Notes under the pieces: model-generated | What the model was told of the DNA's origin: nothing | The model's database searches: none | What the model saw: the letters and a program-made list of their open reading frames with translations, nothing else | Shown: one piece after another, positions 18,333 through 29,578 of the stretch | How positions within the stretch are numbered: position 1 is the stretch's first letter | Layout: the number at the start of each line of letters is the position of its first letter | Position numbers and translations under genes: made by a program | From: Bacillota bacterium | Lineage (GTDB): Bacteria > Bacillota > Limnochordia > DTU080 | Reading direction: 5' to 3' | Assembly (NCBI GenBank): GCA_012840225.1 | Contig: DULU01000089.1 | Location: 19,663 to 83,662, forward strand | DNA length: 64,000 nt

Positions 18333-19736
18333 ATGATACGTTTTGAGGTGAAACAGATGAACAAGCAAAACCAAAGCCGCGGGAAAGGTGGCGAGCGGCC
18401 CAACATCGTGTTGATAGTGGCCGACGACCACGGGCGGGAAGCGCTAGGTTGCTACGGCAACCCGGTTATAAAAACGCCGCACCTGGATCAGTTGGCCGCC
18501 GAAGGGGTGCGCTTCACCCACAGCTTCTGCACCACCGCCTCCTGCGCCGCCAGCCGCTCCGTCATCATGACCGGCTTATATAACCACAGCAACGGGACTT
18601 ACGGGCATACCCACGCCCACCATCATTTCTCTTGCTTTGAACATGTGCGCACTTTGCCGGCTCTTTTGGGAGAGGGCGGCTACCGCACCGGCCGCGTAGG
18701 CAAAAAGCATTATGCTCCGGATCATCTCTTCCCCTTCCACTGGGGCATCAAAGATAATGCCTTCGGCCGCGACGACGTGCGCATGGCCGAGAGCTGCCGG
18801 TCTTTCATCAGGGAGGCGGAGCCTTTCTTTTTATACTATTGCTCGCACAACCCGCACCGGGAGCGGGTGGTAAAATCACATCCCCTGCAGCCGAACAATT
18901 TCGGCAACCCGGAAACATCATTCCCCGGCGATCAGGAACAAACCTATGCCGAGGACGAAGTGATTATTCCCCCGTTTCTGGCGGATATCCCCGAGTCCCG
19001 CGCCGAGCTGGCGCAATATTATCAATCCATATCCCGCCTGGACCGGGGGGTAGGGCGCCTGATAAAGATCCTCAAAGAAGAAGGTAAATACGACAACACG
19101 GTCATCATCTATATTTCCGACAACGGAGCGGCCTTCCCGCAGGCCAAAACCACCCTCTATGAACCGGGCACCAATCTCCCTTGCATTGTGCGCAGCCCGC
19201 TGCACCACAAGCGCGGCACCACCTGCAGCGCCTTGATCACCTGGGCGGACATCACCCCCACGGTGCTGGACTTTGCCGGTCTCTACCATGACCCGGCCGC
19301 CTTTCACGGCCGCTCGTTCAAAGAGGTGATCGACGAGGAGGATCCGCCCAACTGGCGCGCAGAGGTCTTTACCGCCCACACTTTCCATGAGATCACCAAC
19401 TACTATCCAATGCGGGCGATACGGACAAAAAAATATAAATTCATCTGGAACATCGCCTGGAAGCTGGATTATTCCTTTGCCAGCGATCTGTGGGCGGCAC
19501 CGTCATGGCAGGGCGCGCTGCGGCGCCGGCTGGATCAGGTAGGCATGCGCAAAGTGGCGGCCTATATTCACCGTCCCCGCTTTGAGCTTTATGATCTGGA
19601 GAATGATCCCCATGAGACGGTGAACCTGGCGGAAGATCCGGCATATGGGCAACTGGTGGCCGAATTCTGCGCCAAACTGCAGCAGTTCCAGAAGGAGACC
19701 AAAGACCCCTGGCTGCATAAATGGGAATATGAATAA
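18333..19736 (+). CDS. Sulfatase (heparan N-sulfatase-like)
   Basis: RPNIVLIVADDHGREALGCYGNPVIKTPHLDQLAAEGVRFTHSFCTTASCAASRSVIMTG; start may be the internal Met at 18357. Confidence 0.9.
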   Translation: MIRFEVKQMNKQNQSRGKGGERPNIVLIVADDHGREALGCYGNPVIKTPHLDQLAAEGVRFTHSFCTTASCAASRSVIMTGLYNHSNGTYGHTHAHHHFSCFEHVRTLPALLGEGGYRTGRVGKKHYAPDHLFPFHWGIKDNAFGRDDVRMAESCRSFIREAEPFFLYYCSHNPHRERVVKSHPLQPNNFGNPETSFPGDQEQTYAEDEVIIPPFLADIPESRAELAQYYQSISRLDRGVGRLIKILKEEGKYDNTVIIYISDNGAAFPQAKTTLYEPGTNLPCIVRSPLHHKRGTTCSALITWADITPTVLDFAGLYHDPAAFHGRSFKEVIDEEDPPNWRAEVFTAHTFHEITNYYPMRAIRTKKYKFIWNIAWKLDYSFASDLWAAPSWQGALRRRLDQVGMRKVAAYIHRPRFELYDLENDPHETVNLAEDPAYGQLVAEFCAKLQQFQKETKDPWLHKWEYE

Positions 19737-19834
19737 CCGCCGGGAATAGGCATAACCGGCATGAGGCCATTGGCCTTTTGGCCGGGCGCTCCGGCTGCCC
19801 ATGCGCCCGGCTGCCGTCTTCCTCAGCTTCTTCC

Positions 19835-20614
19835 TCAGGTCAGGTGAGGCGGAAGCCGCAACCGGTTCACCGCTGCCAGTGCCGCTTCCAGGTGCCTTTT
19901 TCCCCGCCTGAGGCTAAAGGTGAGGTGTCCGGGCAGCAAGGCGGAGAAATCGGCGGCCTGCATCTTTCTGATGCTCTCAATATGCTCCGTTATGGAACAA
20001 TCATATATGGCCTGCCAAGCCACCCGCCCGCCGCAGAAGATGCTGTCCCCCGAGAAAAGCATCCGGTAGCCGTACCCGTCGACCAGGAAGGACAGGTGCC
20101 CGTCACAGTGCCCCGGGGTGGACAAAGCCTTGATGGTGAGGACTCCCTCCTCGCCGCCTATCCGCACCTCGTCCCCGTCATTTAATATATGGTCGATGCT
20201 GCAGGCTTGAAACTCCATGTCCGGAGGATAAAGCCCGGCCGCGATAGCTTCATCCAGGCAAATCAGCCGGCGGTCGGCGTTGACCACAGCTTCGGCTGTG
20301 TGTGCGGAAGCCCATATTTCCAGGCCGTACCTTTCCTTCAACACGGCCGCCCCACCGCTGTGATCGACATGCTTGTGCGTGAGAAAGAGCCTGGTCGGTG
20401 CACCGCCGCCCAGGGTCTCATCGATATTCGCCAATAGCTGGGTCGTGTCATAGCCGGCTCCGGCATCAATCAAAATCCGTTCTTCTCCGGCAGCAAGCAA
20501 ATAGACATGGCAGTCCAGCGGGTCGGATAGATCAAAACCCATCCGCCCGCTGCCGACCAGCCATAGGTGTCCAGTGATCTGCACCAGCCACCCCTTCTTT
20601 CCACCGTTTTTCAC
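19835..20614 (-). CDS. MBL-fold metallohydrolase
   Basis: FLTHKHVDHSGGAAVL; ALSTPGHCDGHLSFLVDG; LFSGDSIFCGG. Confidence 0.9.
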   Translation of the reverse strand: MKNGGKKGWLVQITGHLWLVGSGRMGFDLSDPLDCHVYLLAAGEERILIDAGAGYDTTQLLANIDETLGGGAPTRLFLTHKHVDHSGGAAVLKERYGLEIWASAHTAEAVVNADRRLICLDEAIAAGLYPPDMEFQACSIDHILNDGDEVRIGGEEGVLTIKALSTPGHCDGHLSFLVDGYGYRMLFSGDSIFCGGRVAWQAIYDCSITEHIESIRKMQAADFSALLPGHLTFSLRRGKRHLEAALAAVNRLRLPPHLT

Positions 20615-20644
20615 ATGCGATCTAATCAGGAGATGAACTCCGTG

Positions 20645-21823
20645 CTATTCGGCGGCCAACTCCAAAATGCGGCGCAGATCGTCCCGGGTCAGCCGGACAA
20701 ATTTGCCGAGCGTATCATCGTTCGGCATTCTGCACTTGGCCACCAGCTCATCGAATTTCTCCCGGCCGATTTTCAGCTCAGCCAAGGAGACAGGCAAGCC
20801 AATCGACCTGATGAACTGCCGCAGCCGCGCGATGCCGGCGAGGGCGATCTCTTCCGGATGGCGAAAATCGGGCTCGACATCCCAGACGCGCACGGCAAAT
20901 TGAGCAAAGCGGTAGACATCATGGCGATAGACGTAGGTCATCCAGGCCGGGAAGAGAGCTGCCAGGCCGGCTCCATGGGCCACATCATACATACCGCTCA
21001 ATTCATGCTCCAGGATGTGGGTGGCCCAATCCCCGATCCGCCCCGTGCCCACCAGGTCATTGTGCGCCAGCGTTCCCGCCCACATGATTTCGGCCCTGGC
21101 GTCGTAGTTCTCCGGTTCGCGCAGAACCACAGGCGTATGCTTAATGACGGTTTTCATCACAGCTTCGCCCAGGCGATCCGTCAAGTCGACATGAGGGGTA
21201 TTGGTAAAATAGCGCTCAAAAACATGGGCTAATATGTCCATGGCGCCGCAAGCCGTCTGATAGGGCGGCAAGGTGAACGTCAGCTCAGGGTTTAAAATGG
21301 CGAAGACAGGCCGGTTGATGTTATTGTTATAGCTCCGCTTCAGCCAGCCGTCCTCATTGGTGATGACGCAGCTCCAGCTGGCTTCACTCCCTGCCGCGGC
21401 GATGGTCGGAATCGCTCCCACCGGCAGAGAGGTTTGCGCTTCGGCTTTGCCGCTGAAGAAGTCCCACACGTCCCCTTGATACGGCACGCCCAAAGCGATG
21501 GCTTTGGCCGAATCGATGACGCTTCCGCCGCCGACGGCCAGAACGAAATTAATCCCTTCCTTCCGGCACAGCTCTATGCCTTTATATACCAGGCTTAACC
21601 TGGGATTGGGGGCGACTCCGCCCAGTTCGACGTACTCTACCCCGGCTTCTTGCAGGGAGGCCGTCACCTGGTCGAACAAACCGCTCTTTTTGATGCTCCC
21701 ACCGCCATAATGTAACAACACCTTGCGGCTGTATTTTCCGGTCTCCGGACCCACTTCATGGTGGCTCCCCCGGCCGAATATGATCTGAGTCGAACTGAGA
21801 AAGCGGAAGTTTTCCATATGCAT
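20645..21823 (-). CDS. Iron-containing alcohol dehydrogenase
   Basis: FGRGSHHEVGPETGKYSRKVLLHYGGGSIKKSGLFDQV; AVGGGSVIDSAKAIALG; HELSGMYDVAHGAGLAALFPAWM. Start at MHMENFRF rather than track 21937. Confidence 0.92.
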   Translation of the reverse strand: MHMENFRFLSSTQIIFGRGSHHEVGPETGKYSRKVLLHYGGGSIKKSGLFDQVTASLQEAGVEYVELGGVAPNPRLSLVYKGIELCRKEGINFVLAVGGGSVIDSAKAIALGVPYQGDVWDFFSGKAEAQTSLPVGAIPTIAAAGSEASWSCVITNEDGWLKRSYNNNINRPVFAILNPELTFTLPPYQTACGAMDILAHVFERYFTNTPHVDLTDRLGEAVMKTVIKHTPVVLREPENYDARAEIMWAGTLAHNDLVGTGRIGDWATHILEHELSGMYDVAHGAGLAALFPAWMTYVYRHDVYRFAQFAVRVWDVEPDFRHPEEIALAGIARLRQFIRSIGLPVSLAELKIGREKFDELVAKCRMPNDDTLGKFVRLTRDDLRRILELAAE

Positions 21824-21987
21824 CGCTGCTCCTTTGGCCAAGATATATGAGACGGGCAACCGCCGGGTTGCCCTCCTCGCCGCGGCGATATGAATTACTT
21901 CATTGATGAGCCGGAGACAACCTGCTTTTTTGTTCATTTAGCGGAGCAGGCAGGGCATCTTTTTCGGCTGTTGAATTCAGAGCTTTA

Positions 21988-23535
21988 TTGAACAAAACGT
22001 CTCCGGTTCCGGAGGAGCCGGACGGCGTTTTTTCAGGTTTCGGGGAAAGGTTTGGTTGTTTTATGATAGGCGCCTGGGCCCAAGATGAGCGCAAACGCTG
22101 GGCTATACTCATGACGGTCGGCATCGGCAGCATCATGTCCCCTCTCGACAGCAGCGTGGTCAACATTGCCCTGCCGGTGATCACGGCCGATCTGAACACG
22201 ACAATTACCGTGGCCGAATGGGTGGCGGCGGCCTACCTGCTCACCATCAGCAGCTTGCTTTTGACCTACGGCCGGGCCGGCGACCTCTGGGGCCACCGCC
22301 ATATTTATGTCACCGGTTTTGCCGTCTTCACCGCCGGATCGCTATTGTGCAGCTTATCTTCCAACATCGGTTTATTGATCGCTTTCCGGGTGGTGCAGGC
22401 CATAGGTGCCGGCATGATGATGGCTGCCGGACCGGCTCTGATCACCGCCGCCTTTCCGGCCAACGAGAGAGGGCGGGCTTTAGGCCTCAACGGCATGATG
22501 GTCGGCGTCGGCCTCGCTGCCGGTCCCGTCCTGGGCGGCCTCCTGGTGCAGCTCAGCGGCTGGCGCTCCATCTTCCTCATCAATTTGCCGATCGGCTTGG
22601 CCGGCATCTGGCTGGCTCACCGGATCCTCCCCTATCCAGCTCCCGACAGGCGCCGGCGCCGCTTTGATGTATCCGGAGCGGCCACTTTTTTCATCGCCCT
22701 ATTGTCTCTTCTATTAGCCTTGAGCAGGGGCGACACCTGGGGTTGGCGCTCGGCGCCTATAACGGTGCTGTGGATAATCGGCCTTCTTGCCTTTGTCTCC
22801 TTTTTCCACATCGAGCGGCGGGTCGCAGATCCCATGGTCGACCTGCACCTCTTCAGGATCAGGCTTTTTGCCGCCGCCAACGGCAGCGCTCTGCTCAATT
22901 ATATGGCCCAGTTCACGGTGACCTTTCTGATGCCTTTTTACCTGCAACAAGCGTTGGGCTTACCACCACAGCAAGCCGGCCTCATCCTTTTGGCTTTCCC
23001 GGTCTTCATGCTTCTCATGGCTCCCTTCAGCGGCGCCTTGTCCGACCGGTTGGGTTCCTATATCCTAAGCCCGTTGGGGATGCTCATCATCACCGTGGGA
23101 TTGTGGCTCTTGAGCCGCCTGACCGGCACCACAGACCCGGGCAGCATATTCTGGCGCCTGGCTATCGTAGGATTAGGTTCAGGCCTTTTTCAGGCCCCCA
23201 ATAACAGCGCCATCATGGGCAGCGTACCCAAAGACCGGCTGGGCCTGGCGAGCGGTATGCTGGCCACCATGCGCAATGTAGGCATGGTGCTGGGAGTGGC
23301 CGTCAGCGCCGCCGTTTTCAGTTCCAGACATGACTTTTACCTTTACCAGGAGATGACGGGGAGAATGTTTGCTTACGATGCAGGTTTGACTCCGTATGTG
23401 GCGGCTGTCAGGGATACCTTCCTCGTCGGTTCAGGCTTTGCCTTGTTGGGTGTCGTCACCGCTATGGTGAGAGGCCGACCGGGCACCGGCACCGGCAGTC
23501 AAAACCGGCAGGCCCAGCAGGGCGAAGCCGATTGA
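21988..23535 (+). CDS. MFS drug-efflux transporter (DHA2/EmrB type)
   Basis: SIMSPLDSSVVNIALPVITADLNTTITVAEWVAAAYLLTISSLLLTYGRAGDLWGHR; start may be internal (Met at 22063). Confidence 0.9.
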   Translation: MNKTSPVPEEPDGVFSGFGERFGCFMIGAWAQDERKRWAILMTVGIGSIMSPLDSSVVNIALPVITADLNTTITVAEWVAAAYLLTISSLLLTYGRAGDLWGHRHIYVTGFAVFTAGSLLCSLSSNIGLLIAFRVVQAIGAGMMMAAGPALITAAFPANERGRALGLNGMMVGVGLAAGPVLGGLLVQLSGWRSIFLINLPIGLAGIWLAHRILPYPAPDRRRRRFDVSGAATFFIALLSLLLALSRGDTWGWRSAPITVLWIIGLLAFVSFFHIERRVADPMVDLHLFRIRLFAAANGSALLNYMAQFTVTFLMPFYLQQALGLPPQQAGLILLAFPVFMLLMAPFSGALSDRLGSYILSPLGMLIITVGLWLLSRLTGTTDPGSIFWRLAIVGLGSGLFQAPNNSAIMGSVPKDRLGLASGMLATMRNVGMVLGVAVSAAVFSSRHDFYLYQEMTGRMFAYDAGLTPYVAAVRDTFLVGSGFALLGVVTAMVRGRPGTGTGSQNRQAQQGEAD

Positions 23536-23568
23536 CCGCCTGCCGGCACCCGGTTCCTCCGGTCTTAC

Positions 23569-24027
23569 CTACCTATCAAAAATTTCATCCAACACCACGT
23601 CGGCCAATCCGGCCAAAGAGCCGACATGAGCCGAGGTCCACACACCCCACCCCAACCCGGACCAGGAAAATCCGGTGTTGCCGGTGACAAATCCGCTCAA
23701 GCCGCCACTTACAGCGCCGATCACCGCTCCCGTGATCACTGCTTCCGCGGCCTCTTCTACCGTGGGAGTATCATCAGAGATAATATACTCGAAAAACGAA
23801 CCGACAGCTCCGGAGATAGCCCCAGTAACAATGCAGAGCCATTCGCCGTCCACAGTTGCCATCTCTTCTGCAGAAAGAGGACGGCCATATGCGGACCAGT
23901 CGACGGCAGGCGGTTCTGCAGCGAACGCCGCCGGAGCGGCCATTGATTGCAGCCCGAAGACCAAAGACAAAGCTACCACCATGATCAAAGAAAACCAACG
24001 TTTTTTCATTTCTGCCTTCCTCCTCAA
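23569..24027 (-). CDS. Secreted small Gly-rich bacteriocin-like precursor (putative)
   Basis: Sec-type signal MKKRWFSLIMVVALSLVFGLQSMAAPAAFAAEPP, a PLSAEEMATVDGE leader-like motif, and a Gly/Ala/Val-rich hydrophobic C-terminus. Confidence 0.5.
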   Translation of the reverse strand: MRRKAEMKKRWFSLIMVVALSLVFGLQSMAAPAAFAAEPPAVDWSAYGRPLSAEEMATVDGEWLCIVTGAISGAVGSFFEYIISDDTPTVEEAAEAVITGAVIGAVSGGLSGFVTGNTGFSWSGLGWGVWTSAHVGSLAGLADVVLDEIFDR

Positions 24028-24165
24028 GTCTCACAGGCGGCTGGACGGTTTTCAAACTAACATAAAGTTCTCCACCCGGGCAAAGACCGTATAGGGTGAT
24101 GAAAGGAAATTAGCCAAGCCTTCCCTGTATGGCCATCTCTTTAAAGCTCTGCCGTTCTCAGGAAA
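23958..24165. repeat. Direct repeat copy 1 (~205 nt): promoter/leader plus signal-peptide start
   Basis: Aligns by eye with 24579..24785, e.g. cacaggcggctggacggttt.caaactaaca; gggcaaagaccgtat.gggtga.gaaagg; ccctgtatggc.atctct. Confidence 0.85.
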
Positions 24166-24334
24166 TCACAGACGGAAAAATGTTGATAGAATTGAAATTG
24201 GCGAAAGGCGGATCGGCCTTCATTTCTCCCCAACAGACACCAGGGCACACAAAAGAAAAAGGCGCCCTGTTCAGGCGCCAGGAAACGGCAGGCGGCCGAC
24301 CGGGTGCCCGCACCCGGTTAACCTCTGCTTTGCT

Positions 24335-24544
24335 TTATTTTAATAAGCCATGTTTGACAAAATACCACAGAAAAAAGCTCATGGAAAACCAGTATAAATT
24401 AATACGCAACAGGCCTAGACCGCTTTTTTGTTCAGGCGACAACTTTTTTCTTTCCGTTATGTTCATAGCTGTAGTAAAGAGAGTGGCAAACATGATGGAT
24501 GAACCTAACCGGGTGCCAAAAAACTCGATGTCTATGGCGCTCAC
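24335..24544 (-). CDS. Small hydrophobic protein, 69 aa (hypothetical)
   Basis: MSAIDIEFFGTRLGSSIMFATLFTTAMNITERKKLSPEQKSGLGLLRINLYWFSMSFFLWYFVKHGLLK; follows the second copy of the duplicated leader. Confidence 0.4.
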   Translation of the reverse strand: MSAIDIEFFGTRLGSSIMFATLFTTAMNITERKKLSPEQKSGLGLLRINLYWFSMSFFLWYFVKHGLLK

Positions 24545-24578
24545 CTTCCGTTCTCCGCTTTCGTCGGTTAAAGCGTCA

Positions 24579-24785
24579 ATAGACCAGAGACAAAGCTACC
24601 ATCATGATCAGGGAAAACCAACGTTTTTTCATTCCGTCTTCCTCCCCAAGCTCACAGGCGGCTGGACGGTTTCCAAACTAACAGAAGACCTCCGTCCGGG
24701 CAAAGACCGTATGGGGTGAAGAAAGGAGATTAGCTAAGCTCTCCCTGTATGGCGATCTCTCTCAATCTCAGCCGTTCACAGGAAT
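24579..24785. repeat. Direct repeat copy 2; encodes truncated MKKRWFSLIMMVALSLVY*
   Basis: Same block as copy 1, with the signal-peptide ORF stopping after 18 codons. Confidence 0.85.
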
Positions 24786-24816
24786 GCGCCGGCTTGATAC
24801 TGTTAAATAACGAATT

Positions 24817-27231
24817 CTAGATAACGAATTCGCCTTCAATATCGGCTTTGCTGCGCAAGACGCTCTTCGCCCGGAAAATGCGTTCCAACGGCGAGAGCTG
24901 CGACAGGAGGTCTTCATCGACCACTTCATGGGTTTTTCCCGCTTTGACGGCCGCATGCGTGGACCACTGGCTTTGCTGCTTTTCTATATCTTGGATATGC
25001 ACCACCGCCAAGGCCGTCACATCGATGATATCGGACACATCGTCCGAATTGCGCAGAACATATACGGGACGTTCCGTGCCCAGGAGGATCGGCCCCATCA
25101 CTTCCGCGCCGCCTAATGACTGCAAAAGCCGCACGGCAATATTGGCTGCTTCCAGGCCGGGGAAGACCAGGATGTTCGCCGCATCGGTCAGGTCGCTGAA
25201 GGGATGCCGCTCATCCAGCAATTCATGATTGACGGCCAGGTGAGCCTGAATTTCCCCGTCGCAAACCACCTCGGGACGCAACACTTTCACCAGTTCGGCG
25301 GCTTCGCTCATTTTCACCGCTGCCGGGTGGCGGCTGGAACCGAAGCTGGAGAAGCTGAGCATGGCGATGCGCGGCTCCACGCCCATCGCCCTGACCCGCT
25401 CTTCAGCCATCAACGCGATATGGGCCAGATCCTCGGCGCTGGGATTTACATTCACCGTGGGATCGGTGAGGAAGAAGATACGGCCGGCAATAGCGGTTAT
25501 ATATAGCCCGGCCACGATGTTATAACCGTTGTTGGGCCTGATCACCTGCAGGGCGGGACGCATCACATCGGCGGGATGCAAAGCCGGGCCGCCGACCAAA
25601 GCCTCGGCTTCCCCTTTGGTCACCAGCATGGCACCGAAATAGATAGGCCGGCGCACCATGATGGAAGCCTCGGTGCGGGTCACTCCTTTCCGCTGCCTCA
25701 TCAGATAGAGTTCCCGGGCAAATTCTTTCAGGCGCTTGTCCGTATTGGGATCTATGATTTCCGGCAACTGCCGGATGCCGAGGCGCTCCGCTTTCTCCTT
25801 GATCACCTCTTCCCGCCCCAGCAATATCGGGGTGGCGATATGCTCTTTCGTCATGACGGCGGCCGCTTTCAGCACCTTCTCATTTTCCCCTTCGCTGAAG
25901 ACCACGCGCCTTTTGTCCCTCTTCACCCGCGTCATGAGATTCAGCTTGATCTCTTTGGTCGGTCCCAGGCGGGATTGCAGGCCGACTTCATATTCCTCTA
26001 TATCGATGATCTTGCCGGCTACTCCGGAGGCCATGGCCGCTCTGGCCACCGCCGGGGCTACTCTGGTGAGCACTCTGGGGTCCAAGGGTTTGGGAATAAT
26101 GTAATCGGGTCCGAAGGAGAGATGATCGACGCCATATAGATGAGCAATGGAAGCGGTCACCGGCTCCCTGGCCAATGCGGCCAAGGCCCGGGCGGCCGCC
26201 AGTTTCATCTCCTCGTTGATCTGCCTGGCGCTTACATCGAGCGCTCCCCGGAAGATGAAGGGAAAGCCCAACACATTGTTCACCTGATTGGGTTTGTCGC
26301 TTCTTCCTGTGGCTACAATGGCCTCGGGACGCAGAGCTTTGATATCTTCATATGCCATTTCCGGATCTGGATTGGCCAGGGCGAAAACGATAGGCTTTTC
26401 CGCCATGGCGCCGACCATCTCCGGAGTCAGCGCCCCCTTGACCGAGAGGCCGATAAAGACATCGGCGCCAGCGACGGCCTCAGCCAGCGTGGCGACATCC
26501 ACATCGCGAGCAAATTTGGCTTTATATGGATTCAGGGAATCCAGGCGGCGTTTTGTGATCACACCTTTGGAATCGCAAAGGAGGAGATGATCGGCGGATA
26601 CTCCCAGCTGCAGGAGAAAATTGGCGCAGGCGATGCCGGCGGCGCCAGCACCGTTGATCACCACCTGCACCTGCCCGATCTCCTTGCCCACTATTTCCAG
26701 AGCGTTGAGCAGTGCCGCACCTACAATGATCGCCGTGCCGTGCTGATCGTCGTGAAACACCGGGATGTGCAGTTCTTTTTTCAGCTGCTCTTCAATGACG
26801 AAGCAGTCCGGGGCTTTGATATCCTCCAGGTTGATGCCGCCGAAAGAAGGAGCGATGGCCTTCACGATGCTTACCACCTGGGCGGGATCCCCGGCGTCGA
26901 TTTCCAGATCGAAGGCATCGATATCGGCAAACCGTTTAAACAGGACACACTTGCCTTCCATTACCGGTTTGGCAGCCAGTGGTCCCACATCACCGATCCC
27001 CAACACCGCCGTGCCGTTGGAGACCACGGCCACCATGTTGCCCTTGCTGGTATAATCATACGCTTTTTCCGGACTGGCGGCGATCTCCCACACCGGTTCA
27101 GCCACACCAGGGGTATAAGCGAGCGATAAATCACGCTGGGTGACCACCGGTTTGGTGAGGCTCAAGCCTATTTTCCCGGGGCGTCCTCCGCAGCTGTGAT
27201 AATTCAAGGCTTCTTCTTTGGTTATTCTCAT
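24817..27231 (-). CDS. maeB: Malic enzyme with C-terminal phosphotransacetylase-like domain
   Basis: [60 protein letters not shown]...[13 protein letters not shown]-like C-terminal half. Confidence 0.95.
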   Translation of the reverse strand: MRITKEEALNYHSCGGRPGKIGLSLTKPVVTQRDLSLAYTPGVAEPVWEIAASPEKAYDYTSKGNMVAVVSNGTAVLGIGDVGPLAAKPVMEGKCVLFKRFADIDAFDLEIDAGDPAQVVSIVKAIAPSFGGINLEDIKAPDCFVIEEQLKKELHIPVFHDDQHGTAIIVGAALLNALEIVGKEIGQVQVVINGAGAAGIACANFLLQLGVSADHLLLCDSKGVITKRRLDSLNPYKAKFARDVDVATLAEAVAGADVFIGLSVKGALTPEMVGAMAEKPIVFALANPDPEMAYEDIKALRPEAIVATGRSDKPNQVNNVLGFPFIFRGALDVSARQINEEMKLAAARALAALAREPVTASIAHLYGVDHLSFGPDYIIPKPLDPRVLTRVAPAVARAAMASGVAGKIIDIEEYEVGLQSRLGPTKEIKLNLMTRVKRDKRRVVFSEGENEKVLKAAAVMTKEHIATPILLGREEVIKEKAERLGIRQLPEIIDPNTDKRLKEFARELYLMRQRKGVTRTEASIMVRRPIYFGAMLVTKGEAEALVGGPALHPADVMRPALQVIRPNNGYNIVAGLYITAIAGRIFFLTDPTVNVNPSAEDLAHIALMAEERVRAMGVEPRIAMLSFSSFGSSRHPAAVKMSEAAELVKVLRPEVVCDGEIQAHLAVNHELLDERHPFSDLTDAANILVFPGLEAANIAVRLLQSLGGAEVMGPILLGTERPVYVLRNSDDVSDIIDVTALAVVHIQDIEKQQSQWSTHAAVKAGKTHEVVDEDLLSQLSPLERIFRAKSVLRSKADIEGEFVI

Positions 27232-27331
27232 CTTTACCCCTCCTGGACCGCACTCTATCTAGTTTAAAATTCATCCCGCACTGCCGGACTCCTGTGCCGG
27301 GCGGCTGATATCGCCGCTTTATTGCGTCTGA

Positions 27332-28588
27332 TTATGTACCGGCCTGGTAACTCCGCAAATAAGCCACCTGCTCCGGGGTCAAGGTTTCCAGCTTGATCCC
27401 CATGGAGGCCAGCTTCAACGCCGCCACTTTCCTGTCGATCTCTGTGGGCACCGGATAGACCCGGCATTCCAGGCGCCCTTGGTTTTTGAATATATACTCG
27501 GCGCACAAAGCCTGATTGGCAAAGCTCATGTCCATGACCTGGGCGGGGTGTCCTTCCGCAGCCGCCAAGTTGAGCAGCCGGCCTTTTGCCAAAAGGCGCA
27601 GGCGGCGGCCGTCCGCCATTATAAACTCATCGACACCCGGGCGCACCTCTCTAATCTCCACGGCCATCTCTTTCAGGGCGGCGAGATCCACCTCCACATC
27701 GAAGTGACCCGAATTGGCCACAACGGCACCGTCTTTCATCAGCGCAAAATGCCGGCCGGCCAGCACATGCTTGTTGCCCGTCACCGTCACAAAGACATCG
27801 CCTAGCGGCGCCGCTTCCAGCATCGGCATCACCCGGTAGCCTTCCATCACCGCCTCAAGCGCCCGCAGGGGATCGACTTCCACCACGATGACGTTGGCGC
27901 CCATGCCTTTGGCCCTCATAGCCAACCCCCGGCCGCACCAACCATAGCCGATCACCACAAAGGTGGTGCCGGCGATCAGCATATTGGTGGCCCGCAGCAG
28001 CCCGTCGATGGTCGATTGCCCCGTGCCGTAACGATTGTCGAACATATGCTTGGTTAAGGCATCGTTGACGGCGATCACGGGAAACGGCAGCTGCTTGTCG
28101 GCCTCCATGGCTCTAAGCCTGATGACGCCGGTGGTGGTCTCCTCCAGGCTGCCCATGATATGAGGGATCAATTCCCGCCTTTGCCCGACGATGGTGTTCA
28201 CCAGATCGGCCCCGTCGTCCATAGTGATCTGTGGCTCGGTGTCCAGCACCTGGTTTATGTGCCGGTAATAAGTGGCGGTGTCTTCCCCCTTCACCGCATA
28301 AGTAGGTATACTGTATACCTCATTCAACGCCGCCGCCACATCATCCTGTGTAGACAGCGGATTTGAGGCGCATAGCGCCACTTTGGCCCCACCGGCCGCC
28401 AGGGTGCGCATCAGATTGGCCGTCTCGGTGGTGACATGCAGGCAAGCCCCGATGGTCAGGCCGCTGAGCGGCCTGGTTTTCAACCATTCATTTCTGATGC
28501 TGGAAAGGACCGGCATGGCAGCTTCTGCCCATTCTATCCTCCGCCGGCCAAGAGGGGCGAGCGTTCTATCCCGGCAATCTCCCGGCAT
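27332..28588 (-). CDS. ahcY: Adenosylhomocysteinase
   Basis: [75 protein letters not shown]. Start at internal Met MPGDCRD (track 28648). Confidence 0.93.
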   Translation of the reverse strand: MPGDCRDRTLAPLGRRRIEWAEAAMPVLSSIRNEWLKTRPLSGLTIGACLHVTTETANLMRTLAAGGAKVALCASNPLSTQDDVAAALNEVYSIPTYAVKGEDTATYYRHINQVLDTEPQITMDDGADLVNTIVGQRRELIPHIMGSLEETTTGVIRLRAMEADKQLPFPVIAVNDALTKHMFDNRYGTGQSTIDGLLRATNMLIAGTTFVVIGYGWCGRGLAMRAKGMGANVIVVEVDPLRALEAVMEGYRVMPMLEAAPLGDVFVTVTGNKHVLAGRHFALMKDGAVVANSGHFDVEVDLAALKEMAVEIREVRPGVDEFIMADGRRLRLLAKGRLLNLAAAEGHPAQVMDMSFANQALCAEYIFKNQGRLECRVYPVPTEIDRKVAALKLASMGIKLETLTPEQVAYLRSYQAGT

Positions 28589-29501
28589 TCTGTGTCCTCC
28601 TATAACCGGCCAGGCGCTCTTCCGCCAGCCGGCAGTAATTCTCCTCAATATCGTACCCTACATAGTGCCTGCCGTTCATCAGAGCGGCGAGGCAGGTGGT
28701 CCCCGAACCGTTGAAGGGGTCAAGCACCACATCGCCGACATAGGAATATAAGCGGATCACCCTGGCGGCCAGCTCTACCGGAAACGGGGCCGGATGGCCG
28801 ATCTTGCGCGCCGACTCCGGCGCAATCTCCCAGACCGACAGGGTGGCGGCCATGAATTCCTCCCGCGAGATGTCGCTTTCTCCCTTGTCGGGGCGACCAA
28901 AGCTCTCTTTCACCAAGACCAGCAGGTATTCGTGGATATCCCGCAGCCTGGGCGCCTTGGCCGAACACCAGCTGCCCCAGGCGCAACTGCTGTTCATCCC
29001 CTTGCCCTTCTGCCAGATGATCTCGCCGGCGGTCTTGAAGCCGATGGCCATATGCCTGGCGTAAAAGTAGGCATGGAGGGGGATATATGGCGCTCGCCCG
29101 ATATTGGCGATATTGATCACATACCGGCCGCCCGGCCGCAGCACCCGGTATACTTCCGCCCCCACCCTGGCGATCAGATCCAGATATTCCCGGAGGGAGA
29201 GGTCTTCATCATAGGTTTTCCCTGTGTTGTAGGGTGGTGAAGTGAAGGCTAAGGCCACCGATTCATCAGGGATATGATGCATGTCTTCCGCAGTGTGGCA
29301 ATAGACGCGGTTCGCCCATTCCTCAAGCGGCCGGTATGGGACCGTCCTCGCTGCGGCTTCCCGGTCAGGTGGGGGAGCGGCATAAAGCGCCGCTCCCATG
29401 AGCCCCGGATCGTCCTGATATAAACTGCGCCGGTAAAATTCGCCGGCATCATGCGCCTCGCGTTTTCCCGCTCCAAAAGAATAAGTTTTTGTTCTGCCCA
29501 T
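28566..29501 (-). CDS. Site-specific DNA methyltransferase (beta-class, SPPYN motif), orphan
   Basis: [63 protein letters not shown]. Confidence 0.93.
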   Translation of the reverse strand: MGRTKTYSFGAGKREAHDAGEFYRRSLYQDDPGLMGAALYAAPPPDREAAARTVPYRPLEEWANRVYCHTAEDMHHIPDESVALAFTSPPYNTGKTYDEDLSLREYLDLIARVGAEVYRVLRPGGRYVINIANIGRAPYIPLHAYFYARHMAIGFKTAGEIIWQKGKGMNSSCAWGSWCSAKAPRLRDIHEYLLVLVKESFGRPDKGESDISREEFMAATLSVWEIAPESARKIGHPAPFPVELAARVIRLYSYVGDVVLDPFNGSGTTCLAALMNGRHYVGYDIEENYCRLAEERLAGYRRTQNAGRLPG

Positions 29502-29578
29502 TCCTTCAGACCTACCTAGTTATTTACATAACCTATTGGCAACAGAGGCCTCCGGCACCTTCATTCTTTGGGATATTT

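Noticed and set aside
24060-24170. Cyclic-di-GMP or other known riboswitch in the duplicated leader
   Set aside because: Could not find the conserved GEMM core or any other known aptamer core; kept only as a duplicated promoter/leader.
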